Of a stretch of DNA of 64,000 nt, positions 36,805 through 43,706 are shown one piece after another. The stretch covers positions 276,359 through 340,358 of the forward strand of contig NZ_JACHBZ010000004.1 of NCBI RefSeq assembly GCF_014200575.1, written 5' to 3'. Each line of letters begins with the position of its first letter. Position 1 is the first letter of the stretch. This stretch comes from Mucilaginibacter saanensis. GTDB lineage: Bacteria > Bacteroidota > Bacteroidia > Sphingobacteriales > Sphingobacteriaceae. The position numbers and the translations under genes were made by a program. Below the pieces are notes generated by a model. It was not told the DNA's origin. It was given only the letters and a program-made list of their open reading frames with translations, and did no database searches.

Positions 36805-36837
36805 AAAAAGTCCCGGCATTTTGTGCCGGGACTTTTT
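36805..36837 (-). terminator. Attenuator terminator in front of pheA
   Basis: A perfect 14-bp stem (AAAAAGTCCCGGCA and its complement; arms 36824-36837 and 36805-36818, loop of five), followed on the minus strand by a T-rich tract (CTTTTTGCTTT), and only 15 bases before the pheA ATG. Its first arm contains AGTCCCGGC (36825-36833), which is also fully complementary to GCCGGGACT at the end of the leader peptide gene (36867-36875), so the arm can pair with either partner. Confidence 0.9.
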
Positions 36838-36864
36838 ATTTTCTTTATGTGTGTTAAGTACATA

Positions 36865-36930
36865 TTAGTCCCGGCCCTTACTGTTAAAGTAAAAGTAGTA
36901 ACCAAAGTAATATGCACTTGTAAATTTCAT
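36865..36930 (-). CDS. Phe/Tyr leader peptide of the pheA-aro operon (attenuation)
   Basis: A 21-codon frame with ATG at 36928-36930 and TAA at 36865-36867. It starts MKFTSA and continues with the block YYFGYYFYF, then NSKGRD. Nine of 21 residues are Tyr (5) or Phe (4), and eight of them lie in nine consecutive codons. The last codons, GGC CGG GAC and the T of the stop, form the 9-base segment that can pair with the first arm of the terminator. When charged Phe- or Tyr-tRNA is short the ribosome should stall on the aromatic codons, leaving this segment free to form the antiterminator; when both are ample the ribosome reaches the stop, covers the segment, and the terminator forms. Confidence 0.88.
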   Translation of the reverse strand: MKFTSAYYFGYYFYFNSKGRD

Positions 36931-36948
36931 TTGTTTTTTATTGCGTTG

Positions 36949-36978
36949 TAAATGTACGGCAAAAAATGAATTTGTCAA
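36949..36978 (-). promoter_or_regulatory. Promoter of the pheA-aro operon
   Basis: On the minus strand TTG (36976-36978), a 19-base spacer and TACATTTA (36949-36956; one base off TAnnTTTG) form a promoter with ideal Bacteroidota spacing. Transcription would begin about 36945, some 15 bases before the leader-peptide ATG. The stretch from 36979 to 37275 is very AT-rich and holds nothing else that I can support. Confidence 0.7.
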
Positions 36979-37275
36979 TAGAAAATTTTATTTTTTGTAA
37001 AATAGTTTGACCGAACAAAATTTTATTTTGTAAAAACTGAAATTACAGCATTTTTAATGGATTTTTCTTTCCATAAATTAAAGGAACAGAAAATTGATAG
37101 GTTTTGTAGGTAAATTTTGATAGAAAAACATAACTTGATATCAGCATATTTGATAGCTCTATGGTATCATCATTTTTAAAAACTACCTCAAAAGCTTCAA
37201 TCAGGTTAGGATTACGTGAGCCTCTGCTTTATAAGCAAATTGCGGCATGATACATCATGCTGATGCAACAAATGT

Positions 37276-38184
37276 TTATTGTTTTTTTGAGATTTCAGTT
37301 TCCTGCTGGTATTCCCTTTGCAGCATGCGGGCTGTTTGAGTACTACCATCGTGGCTCCATCCGGGCGGGTTTACAAAATATCCTATTTTGGCCTTCCAAT
37401 CCGGAGCGCATTTAACATCATGCAACAGGGCTTTCCACTCATGGAAAAGTATGTTTACAGGGCCCATATCCTCGGGTTGTTTAGTGATGCCGTATTTAAC
37501 AGGCTCGGGCAGGTCCTCGTCCCTAAAAGTGTTGAACAGTCTGTCCCAGATGATCAGCACCATACCCATGTTTTTATCTAAGTAGGGGATATTTGACGCA
37601 TGATGTACCCTATGATGAGCTGGGGTTACAAAGATCCATCCATACCATTTGGGTAATGGTATTTTATATTGAGTGTGTACCAGGTTGCCATAAAACTGTG
37701 TGATGAGGTAAGCATATAAAATGTCCAAAGCATTAAAACCCATGAACGCCAGCGGCAAATAAAAAAAGGTGCGGTATAAAGGTTCAAAAACTGTAGACCG
37801 GAAACCTGTTGTGAAATTAAAGCTTTCTGAGGAGTGGTGGGTTACGTGCATGGCCCAAAAAAGGCGGCAGTAGTGACCAGTGTAGTGTAAAATCCAGTAT
37901 AAAAAATCCTGAGCAACCACCAGTACTAACCAATACAGCCAGATATTGTGGATCTCAAATAACCTGAATTTATAGGTGAAGTTCAGGATAAAAAAAGTGC
38001 TTCCTTTAACTATTAAATTGGTTACAACTGCAAGCGAAGTAAGGTAAATATTGCTAAGCGTATCGCGGGTTTTATAGTAATGCTTGTCTTCCCAATAGCT
38101 CAAACCCATTTCAAGCAGGGTTAAAACTACCAGCATACAAAGTATCACTACCGCACTTATCTCATTTTTATCTAACCCGTGCAT
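37276..38184 (-). CDS. Sterol desaturase / fatty acid hydroxylase family protein
   Basis: A protein of 302 residues with four to five membrane helices and the eight-histidine di-iron pattern of the family: HYTGH (near residue 105), HVTHHSSE (near residue 120) and HHRVHHAS (near residue 200). These integral membrane enzymes hydroxylate or desaturate lipids or carotenoids; substrate unknown. The start ATG at 38184 is one base from the aroB stop codon, so translation is probably coupled to aroB. Use of a longer frame (to 38247) would overlap aroB and is unlikely. Confidence 0.9.
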   Translation of the reverse strand: MHGLDKNEISAVVILCMLVVLTLLEMGLSYWEDKHYYKTRDTLSNIYLTSLAVVTNLIVKGSTFFILNFTYKFRLFEIHNIWLYWLVLVVAQDFLYWILHYTGHYCRLFWAMHVTHHSSESFNFTTGFRSTVFEPLYRTFFYLPLAFMGFNALDILYAYLITQFYGNLVHTQYKIPLPKWYGWIFVTPAHHRVHHASNIPYLDKNMGMVLIIWDRLFNTFRDEDLPEPVKYGITKQPEDMGPVNILFHEWKALLHDVKCAPDWKAKIGYFVNPPGWSHDGSTQTARMLQREYQQETEISKKQ

Positions 38185-38185
38185 T

Positions 38186-39244
38186 TTACAAATTAATGTA
38201 ATACAACAAACTATCGCAAAGTTCGGCTTCTGTACAGATATTGTCAATATTGCATTGACCTATATGCGTCAGTAATGTGCAATTTATTTTGCCATCCTGG
38301 TTCTTTTTATCTTTCTGCATAACAGCCAGAAGCTCATTGAAACTTGATTCGGCTATGGTGTGTCTTGGGTACAAAGCACTGAATACCTGTGTTATTTCAG
38401 CAAGTTCGTCAGCACTTAACCCTGTTTTTTTATAGGCCAGGTATGATTCGCAGATCATGCCAATAGCTATGGCTTCGCCATGTGACAGGGGATTCTTATC
38501 ATTTATTAGTGAATAGGTTTCAACGGCATGACCAATGGTATGACCAAAGTTCAGCGCTTTACGTATGCCTTTTTCTTTAGGATCTTCAATAGTTATTACG
38601 TTTTTGATCTCTACCGAACGGTGAATTAATTGTGCAGATGGAGTTTTTAAATCGCTTGACTTAAGTTGATTCCAGTAATCGGCATCTGCAATTAAACCAT
38701 GTTTAAGCATTTCGGCCAAGCCCGAGAGTATTTGCCTTGCCGGTAACGTTTTTAAGAAATCATATTCAATAAACACCGCCTTAGGCTGCGTAAACGTACC
38801 GATAATGTTTTTTATACTATCAATATCAATACCTGTTTTGCCACCAACAGAAGCATCAACCTGCGAGAGCAGGGTAGTAGGAATGTGTACAAAATCAATT
38901 CCTCTTTTAAAGGTCGAGGCTGCAAAGCCACCCAGATCCGTTACAACGCCACCGCCCAGATTTATCAATAAGCTTTTACGGTCTGCACCAAAATCAATCA
39001 GCATTTTCCATACACCTATACAAAAATCAATGTCTTTGCTTTCTTCGCCAGCATTAATTTCAATCAGGTCATAATCACCCAGCCCATCAATTTTGCTTTT
39101 TATAACAGGTAAACAATGAACGCCTGTGTTTTCGTCAGTTAAAATAAAGAAATGTGAATAGTTGCCATTTTTTATAAAAGTAACCAGTTCATCTATACTA
39201 TTTTTGAAGTAAATAGGGTAATTGTCGCTTTGAATAGTATTCAT
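38186..39244 (-). CDS. aroB: 3-dehydroquinate synthase
   Basis: A protein of 352 residues, the second shikimate enzyme, NAD- and metal-dependent. Visible motifs are LINLGGGVVTDLGGFAASTFKRGIDFVHIPTTLLSQVDASVGGKTGID (residues about 95-140), LSGLAEMLKHGLI with metal ligands near 180, and ALNFGHTIGHAVE near 240. It is outside the attenuated operon, upstream of it on the same strand and separated from pheA by the desaturase gene. It starts 2 bases after the stop of the S4-domain gene. The aroD, aroE and aroK genes are not in this window. Confidence 0.96.
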   Translation of the reverse strand: MNTIQSDNYPIYFKNSIDELVTFIKNGNYSHFFILTDENTGVHCLPVIKSKIDGLGDYDLIEINAGEESKDIDFCIGVWKMLIDFGADRKSLLINLGGGVVTDLGGFAASTFKRGIDFVHIPTTLLSQVDASVGGKTGIDIDSIKNIIGTFTQPKAVFIEYDFLKTLPARQILSGLAEMLKHGLIADADYWNQLKSSDLKTPSAQLIHRSVEIKNVITIEDPKEKGIRKALNFGHTIGHAVETYSLINDKNPLSHGEAIAIGMICESYLAYKKTGLSADELAEITQVFSALYPRHTIAESSFNELLAVMQKDKKNQDGKINCTLLTHIGQCNIDNICTEAELCDSLLYYINL

Positions 39245-39246
39245 AA

Positions 39247-39453
39247 TTATATTACCTTGATTTTATTTCCTCTAAATTCAACCAGATCGCCGCGCTTAAC
39301 TTTAAGTCGTTTGCGGTAATCAACCTGGCCGTTATAGGTTACTTCGCCCTCAGTTACAACAATTTGCGCTTCTCCGCCGGTTGATACCAGGTTGGCAGCC
39401 TTAAGTAGTTGTATCATTGGGATGTAGTCGCCTGTTAATTTAAATTCTATCAT
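39247..39453 (-). CDS. Small S4-domain RNA-binding protein
   Basis: A protein of 68 residues consisting of one S4 domain: MIQLLKAANLVSTGGEAQIVVTEGEVTYNGQVDYRKRLKVKRGDLVEF. It resembles YbcJ/YaaA-type stand-alone S4 proteins, which bind RNA or ribosome-related substrates. It lies 2 bases upstream of aroB in a likely operon, and diverges from the proline dehydrogenase gene with 58 bases between the starts. Confidence 0.88.
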   Translation of the reverse strand: MIEFKLTGDYIPMIQLLKAANLVSTGGEAQIVVTEGEVTYNGQVDYRKRLKVKRGDLVEFRGNKIKVI

Positions 39454-39500
39454 GGAGGGGCAAAAATAAACTATTCATGGAATATTGAGTTATCATTTTA

Positions 39501-39508
39501 TAATTTTG
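39501..39508 (+). promoter_or_regulatory. -7 element of the proline dehydrogenase gene (likely leaderless)
   Basis: TAATTTTG matches TAnnTTTG exactly and ends 3 bases before the ATG at 39512, so transcription should start at the start codon. No well-placed -33 TTG is seen. Confidence 0.5.
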
Positions 39509-39511
39509 CAA

Positions 39512-40714
39512 ATGCTTTCTAACGAAACGAACCATAATTCAGAACACGCGAAGCTCTCTTTTGAAAATACAGAAATCGCTTTTCGTCATTCATCAAATAC
39601 AGATCTTAACCGGGCATACTGGTTATTCAGAATAATAAATATCAACTTCCTGGTAAAGATTGGCCCTCCGATAACCAACTTTGCAATTAAAATAGGTTTG
39701 CCAATTAAGAGCCTGATCAAGGCAACCATATTTAAACATTTTTGTGGGGGCGAAACTATTGCAGAGTGTAATAACACCATCAAAAATTTGCACAGCGGTG
39801 GCGTAGGTACCATATTGGATTACTCGATAGAAGGAGAGGACGACGAAGTTGTTTTTGACAACACCCGCGACGAGATTATCCGCACCATAGTAAGGGCTGC
39901 TACTGATAAGGCCGTACCTATTACTGTATTTAAGATAACTGGGGTTGGCCGGTTTGCCTTATTAGAGAAACTGGACACACGCCAGCCACTTACCGCCGAA
40001 GAAGAAAAGGAATGGCAAAAAGTTCAGAACCGTGTGCTAGCCATTTGCGACAAAGCTCATGCGAGCAACGTTCCGGCGATGATTGATGCAGAGGAAAGCT
40101 GGATACAGGAAACCATTGATTTGCTGGCGTTAACAATGATGAGTCGTTTTAACACTCAAAAGGCAATTGTATATAATACCTACCAGATGTACAGGCATGA
40201 CAAACTTGCATCGATATTAAACGACCATGAAATCGCCATGGTTGAGGGATTTATCTTAGGGGCAAAAATAGTACGGGGTGCTTACATGGAAAAAGAGCGT
40301 AAACGCGCGCTTGAGAATGGTTACGCATCGCCAATTCAACCCGATAAAAAGGCTACAGATCTGGATTACGATTCGGCCCTTGATTACTGTACCAGTAATA
40401 TTGACAAAATAGCGTTTATAGCCGGGACACATAATGAGGAAAGCTGCCGTTTATTGGCCGAGCTTTTGGATACTAAACAAATAGATCATAAACATCCGCA
40501 TGTTTACTTTTCACAGTTGTTGGGCATGAGCGATAACTTGAGCTTTAACCTGGCCAACTCCAAATATAATGTAGCCAAATACGTCCCTTACGGACCTATT
40601 AAAGCCGTATTGCCGTATTTATTCAGACGGGCACAAGAAAACACGGCCATTGCAGGGCAAATGAGCCGTGAGCTGAGTTTAATTGTAAAAGAAAAGAAGA
40701 GAAGGAGTAAATAG
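39512..40714 (+). CDS. Proline dehydrogenase
   Basis: A protein of 400 residues of the PRODH family, an FAD-dependent TIM barrel oxidising proline to pyrroline-5-carboxylate, probably at the inner membrane surface. Motifs: STDLNRAYWLFRIIN at the start, GTILDYSIEGEDDE near residue 105, then MIDAEESWIQ, GAKIVRGAYMEKERKRA near residue 270 and YVPYGPIKAVLPYLFRRAQENTA near residue 365. It is the mono-functional form, without the PutA aldehyde dehydrogenase. The ATG at 39512 is chosen because the -7 element covers the upstream start at 39485. It stands alone. Confidence 0.93.
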   Translation: MLSNETNHNSEHAKLSFENTEIAFRHSSNTDLNRAYWLFRIININFLVKIGPPITNFAIKIGLPIKSLIKATIFKHFCGGETIAECNNTIKNLHSGGVGTILDYSIEGEDDEVVFDNTRDEIIRTIVRAATDKAVPITVFKITGVGRFALLEKLDTRQPLTAEEEKEWQKVQNRVLAICDKAHASNVPAMIDAEESWIQETIDLLALTMMSRFNTQKAIVYNTYQMYRHDKLASILNDHEIAMVEGFILGAKIVRGAYMEKERKRALENGYASPIQPDKKATDLDYDSALDYCTSNIDKIAFIAGTHNEESCRLLAELLDTKQIDHKHPHVYFSQLLGMSDNLSFNLANSKYNVAKYVPYGPIKAVLPYLFRRAQENTAIAGQMSRELSLIVKEKKRRSK

Positions 40715-40759
40715 TTACACAACGTGATTATCCGGAAGAAAGGCTGTAGAATTGTAATT

Positions 40760-41389
40760 CTATAGCTTTTCTCTTTTAAAAAACTGTTGCAATGTATCAG
40801 GGGCTGTCATTAAAAAGGTTTGGATGCCTAACTTTTGAGCAGCAGCCAAATGTTGTGGGCTATCATCAATAAATAATGTTTCGGCGGGGTTAAGGTTATT
40901 TTCATTTAACACCAACTCAAAAATGTGAGGCTCGGGTTTACGTTTACCGGTTAGGTGCGAGTAATACGTTTTTTCGAACAGGTGGTCATTATTATCAAAC
41001 CCAAATTCAGATTTAAGGTAAGCCATGATGTAATCATAGTGAATGGCGTTGATGTTGCTGAGCAGAAATGTGCGGTATTTTGTCTTTAAATTTAACAGCA
41101 ATTCGTGATTGCCCGCTGTAATTCCGAGCAGCATACTGTTCCAGGCATTGTCAATTTGATCATTTGTTAACGACTGATTGCTGGTTTTTTGTCTGATATA
41201 TGCCCTAAATTCATCTGCTGTGACTTCTCCGCGGTCAAATTTATCAAAAATTTCATCCTGCTGTTTGTGTCTAAAAAACTCGGCTGCATTGTTGATTCCC
41301 AATTGATTCCAAGCGTGTTGCCCCCTCAAAAAGTCGAGGCTGAATATGACATTTCCGTAGTCGAATATGATATTTTTGATGTTTTCCAT
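40760..41389 (-). CDS. HAD-family phosphatase (class IA, YihX-like)
   Basis: A protein of 209 residues. HAD motif I is IIFDYGNVIFSLDF near residue 8, motif II FLLSNINAIHY near residue 105, motif III GKRKPEPHIFELVL near residue 150 and motif IV LFIDDSPQHLAAAQKLGI near residue 170. This pattern, with FDYGNV, matches the YihX/haloacid-dehalogenase-like group acting on small sugar phosphates. The start at 41389 removes an unlikely 20-residue extension. It is convergent with the proline dehydrogenase gene and divergent from the tRNA gene. Confidence 0.9.
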   Translation of the reverse strand: MENIKNIIFDYGNVIFSLDFLRGQHAWNQLGINNAAEFFRHKQQDEIFDKFDRGEVTADEFRAYIRQKTSNQSLTNDQIDNAWNSMLLGITAGNHELLLNLKTKYRTFLLSNINAIHYDYIMAYLKSEFGFDNNDHLFEKTYYSHLTGKRKPEPHIFELVLNENNLNPAETLFIDDSPQHLAAAQKLGIQTFLMTAPDTLQQFFKREKL

Positions 41390-41456
41390 AAAAAGCGTTT
41401 TGTAATTTGAAGGCAAATATGTAAAATTGCACCCGTTAAACAAACACAAATAACCA

Positions 41457-41530
41457 GCGCCTATAGCTCAGTTGGTTAGAGTAGAAGACTCATAATCTTT
41501 TGGTCCCTGGTTCGAGCCCAGGTGGGCGCA
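41457..41530 (+). tRNA. tRNA with anticodon CAU (Met or lysidine-type Ile2)
   Basis: A 74-nt cloverleaf: acceptor GCGCCTA with TGGGCGC, D-arm GCTC, anticodon stem GAAGA/TCTTT with loop CTCATAA, T-arm CCTGG/CCAGG with loop TTCGAGC, and discriminator A. CCA is not encoded. The GACTCATAATC and TTGGTC features look more like E. coli tRNA-Ile2(CAU) than elongator Met, so the amino acid is left open. Its 3' end is the probable attachment site of the element whose integrase begins 188 bases downstream. Confidence 0.93.
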
Positions 41531-41536
41531 CTGAGT

Positions 41537-41575
41537 AAAAAAACCCGCTTTCTGATAAGATGAGCGGGTTTTTTT
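41537..41575 (+). terminator. Terminator of the tRNA gene
   Basis: A 13-bp perfect stem, AAAAAAACCCGCT (41537-41549) with AGCGGGTTTTTTT (41563-41575). It begins 6 bases after the tRNA and ends in a T-run. Confidence 0.9.
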
Positions 41576-41628
41576 GTCTTACACATGCGGGTTAGGACCA
41601 CCTGCGGCACCGTCACTGTTACATATTT

Positions 41629-41695
41629 GTTACGGGATTTACATAGTTTTTTGTTGAACTTGACGCTCCCATGTAACAAATACGTAACGGGATTT
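41629..41695 (+). repeat. Direct repeats upstream of the integrase (possible arm-type or operator sites)
   Basis: GTTACGGGATTT (41629-41640) recurs as GTAACGGGATTT (41684-41695), 55 bases apart, and each has an ACA-TAT/AAATAC-like upstream part. The second copy ends 22 bases before the integrase ATG. Such repeats near an attachment site are often arm-type integrase sites or operators of int, which is inferred here. Confidence 0.45.
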
Positions 41696-41717
41696 TGCGT
41701 CATAATTACTGTAAATT

Positions 41718-43037
41718 ATGGCTACGACCGTAAGTGCAAAGATTTATTCGCACCATGAAAAGAGCGATGGTACTTTTAATGTAAAGTATGTCGTGTATCA
41801 CAAAGGAGAAAGAAAGTTTATTGATTCTCCTCATTTTGTCTCTAAAAGACAAATCACCAAAGACTTTGACATTAAGGACAAATTTGTTCTGAAATGGCTG
41901 GATGAAACACTTGATGATTACCGGATTTTAATTAGCGCAATTAATTCCAGACTAGATTTTTTTACCTGTGAAGAGTTAAGAGATTATTTGCGGGACAGTA
42001 ATAAGGACATTGATCTTATTGAATTTGCTAATTATCATATTGACTATCTGAAGGAGAATGGCCGCGAGCCTTATTCCCGGACATTCCGGAAAATAAGGAA
42101 CAGCTTAATAGATTATTTCGGGCGGACAAATGTTTCGATAAATGAAATTCATTCTAATATGCTGTATATGTACGAGCGTTTTCTGAAAGCACCCCGTACC
42201 ATATCGCGCATGAATCAGCTCGGGAAGATGGTAACCACCTCTGAAAACGGACTTTCTAAAGGCGGTTTACATGCACACATGCGTGATCTGCGCACTTTAT
42301 TTAATGAAGCTAAGCGAAAGTTTAACAATGATGAGCTTGGAATCATCAGGATAAAGCATTATCCATTTACCAAATACAAAGTTGGTACCCCACCAGCATC
42401 AAAGGTTAGAAGTTTTAATAGTGATGAGGTAATTCAAATCCGTGAGGCAGCAGTGCCAAAGGATTCCCGTGTAGAATTAGCGAGGGATATGTTTATGTTA
42501 TCGTTTTATCTCTGCGGAACAAATGCTGTTGATTTCTATCATGCTTCTCAGGCAAACGTCATTAATGGCCGATTTGAATACAAACGTTCAAAGACGCAAG
42601 GTAGAAGACAGGACGAGGCTTTTATCAGCATTCAGATAGTTGATGAAGCAAAACCCTTACTTGAAAAATATTTGGGAAAATTAAACAGCAGATACGGTGC
42701 CTATGATTACCTGGATTACGCGTTGTATAAAGGGATGAAAGGGCTGCGTAATTTGACAGATTTACCAGAGCTTACTTTATATTGGGCGCGTCATACATTT
42801 GGAACACTGGCAAGAAACGCATGCCGCATGAGCATAGACGACATTGCCGAAGCGTTAAATCATATAGATAACGGCCATGCGACGACAGATATTTATCTGG
42901 CTAAAGATTGGTCTATAGTAGATGATGTGCAAAGCCAGGTTATTCAACTTATTAATCGTGACCATGATGAACCAGAAAACATCACAAGTATGAATCCTAC
43001 CGAATCACGAAGTACTATGAGAATTGTAAGTGCCTAA
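41718..43037 (+). CDS. Tyrosine recombinase (Bacteroidota-type integrase)
   Basis: A protein of 439 residues of the phage-integrase family with an N-terminal arm and SAM-like core-binding domain (NYHIDYLKENGREPYSRTF, about residues 110-220) and a C-terminal catalytic domain. The catalytic Tyr is in TTDIYLAKDW near residue 395, and the region YWARHTFGTLARNA gives the Arg-His motif. The usual first Arg is not seen: the box reads FYLCGTNAVDFY, as in several Bacteroidota integrases. Adjacent to a tRNA gene and pointing away from it, it should drive integration of the island that begins here. Excision or transfer genes are not visible nearby. Confidence 0.93.
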   Translation: MATTVSAKIYSHHEKSDGTFNVKYVVYHKGERKFIDSPHFVSKRQITKDFDIKDKFVLKWLDETLDDYRILISAINSRLDFFTCEELRDYLRDSNKDIDLIEFANYHIDYLKENGREPYSRTFRKIRNSLIDYFGRTNVSINEIHSNMLYMYERFLKAPRTISRMNQLGKMVTTSENGLSKGGLHAHMRDLRTLFNEAKRKFNNDELGIIRIKHYPFTKYKVGTPPASKVRSFNSDEVIQIREAAVPKDSRVELARDMFMLSFYLCGTNAVDFYHASQANVINGRFEYKRSKTQGRRQDEAFISIQIVDEAKPLLEKYLGKLNSRYGAYDYLDYALYKGMKGLRNLTDLPELTLYWARHTFGTLARNACRMSIDDIAEALNHIDNGHATTDIYLAKDWSIVDDVQSQVIQLINRDHDEPENITSMNPTESRSTMRIVSA

Positions 43038-43055
43038 TTTAAATAATTCGAAAAT

Positions 43056-43086
43056 TATTGCCGAAAGTTAATTTCTTTCGGCAATA
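43056..43086 (+). terminator. Terminator after the integrase gene
   Basis: TATTGCCGAAAG (43056-43067), loop of seven, CTTTCGGCAATA (43075-43086), a perfect 12-bp stem. The T-run is weak. Confidence 0.65.
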
Positions 43087-43181
43087 TATTGGCATTGAAT
43101 TGGTTTTAGAGCCCTTTGAACTTGCGGTGTTGACGCTCAACCAATATATCCGTTATAATTTAAATGAACTTCATTTTATAC

Positions 43182-43189
43182 TACCTTTG
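43182..43189 (+). promoter_or_regulatory. -7 element before the HCNGKC gene (likely leaderless)
   Basis: TACCTTTG is an exact TAnnTTTG, with the ATG 5 bases after its G. It should drive the HCNGKC, receptor, DJ-1/YHS and carboxypeptidase-regulatory genes. Confidence 0.55.
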
Positions 43190-43194
43190 CGCCG

Positions 43195-43581
43195 ATGTTC
43201 AAACGGTTCACCGCCATATTGCTACTTGTAACACTGATCAGTTCCAACTTTTCATTGTTCATGGTATATGCCGGTTTTGAAATGAACCAGAAATACATCG
43301 CAGAAACCCTCTGTATCAACAGAAGCCGCCCCTGGATGCATTGTAATGGCAAGTGCTATTTCATGAAAAAGATCCATCAGGCTGAGGAAAATGAGAAAAA
43401 GCAGGAAGAAAAAGACAACTTGAACCGTTTAGAAGTTTCCTTTTTTCAGGAGCCTTTTCAATTGTCTTTTATTGAACCAACCGTACTGGAAACAGTAAAA
43501 AGCACTTTCCCTGCATATACCTATCAATACAGTAACAGCTATATTGAAACTATCTTCAGACCACCCAAGCTGATCGCTTAA
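43195..43581 (+). CDS. Small exported protein with HCNGKC motif
   Basis: A protein of 128 residues with an N-terminal membrane or signal segment (AILLLVTLISSNFSLFMVYAG). The middle has LCINRSRPWMHCNGKCYFMK, where three Cys and a His could bind a metal ion, then an acidic/lysine-rich stretch (HQAEENEKKQEEKDN). I do not know a named domain for it. It precedes a TonB receptor gene by 125 bases, and I infer a part in metal (perhaps copper) handling from motif and context only. The perfect -7 element TACCTTTG ends 5 bases before the ATG, so the mRNA is probably leaderless. Confidence 0.75.
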   Translation: MFKRFTAILLLVTLISSNFSLFMVYAGFEMNQKYIAETLCINRSRPWMHCNGKCYFMKKIHQAEENEKKQEEKDNLNRLEVSFFQEPFQLSFIEPTVLETVKSTFPAYTYQYSNSYIETIFRPPKLIA

Positions 43582-43706
43582 TTTCTAATAATTCTAAAGC
43601 ATCGTTTATAACGACTAATCATCGTCGTGCGCTGCTATTATTTATCTACGTTCGGGTGAAATCAACATTTATGCTGTTCCCTACCCGTCGTTATTACAGC
43701 GATCTA

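Noticed and set aside
36790..36819. Longer pheA start at 36819
   Set aside because: It would begin inside the attenuator hairpin and adds residues with no family match.
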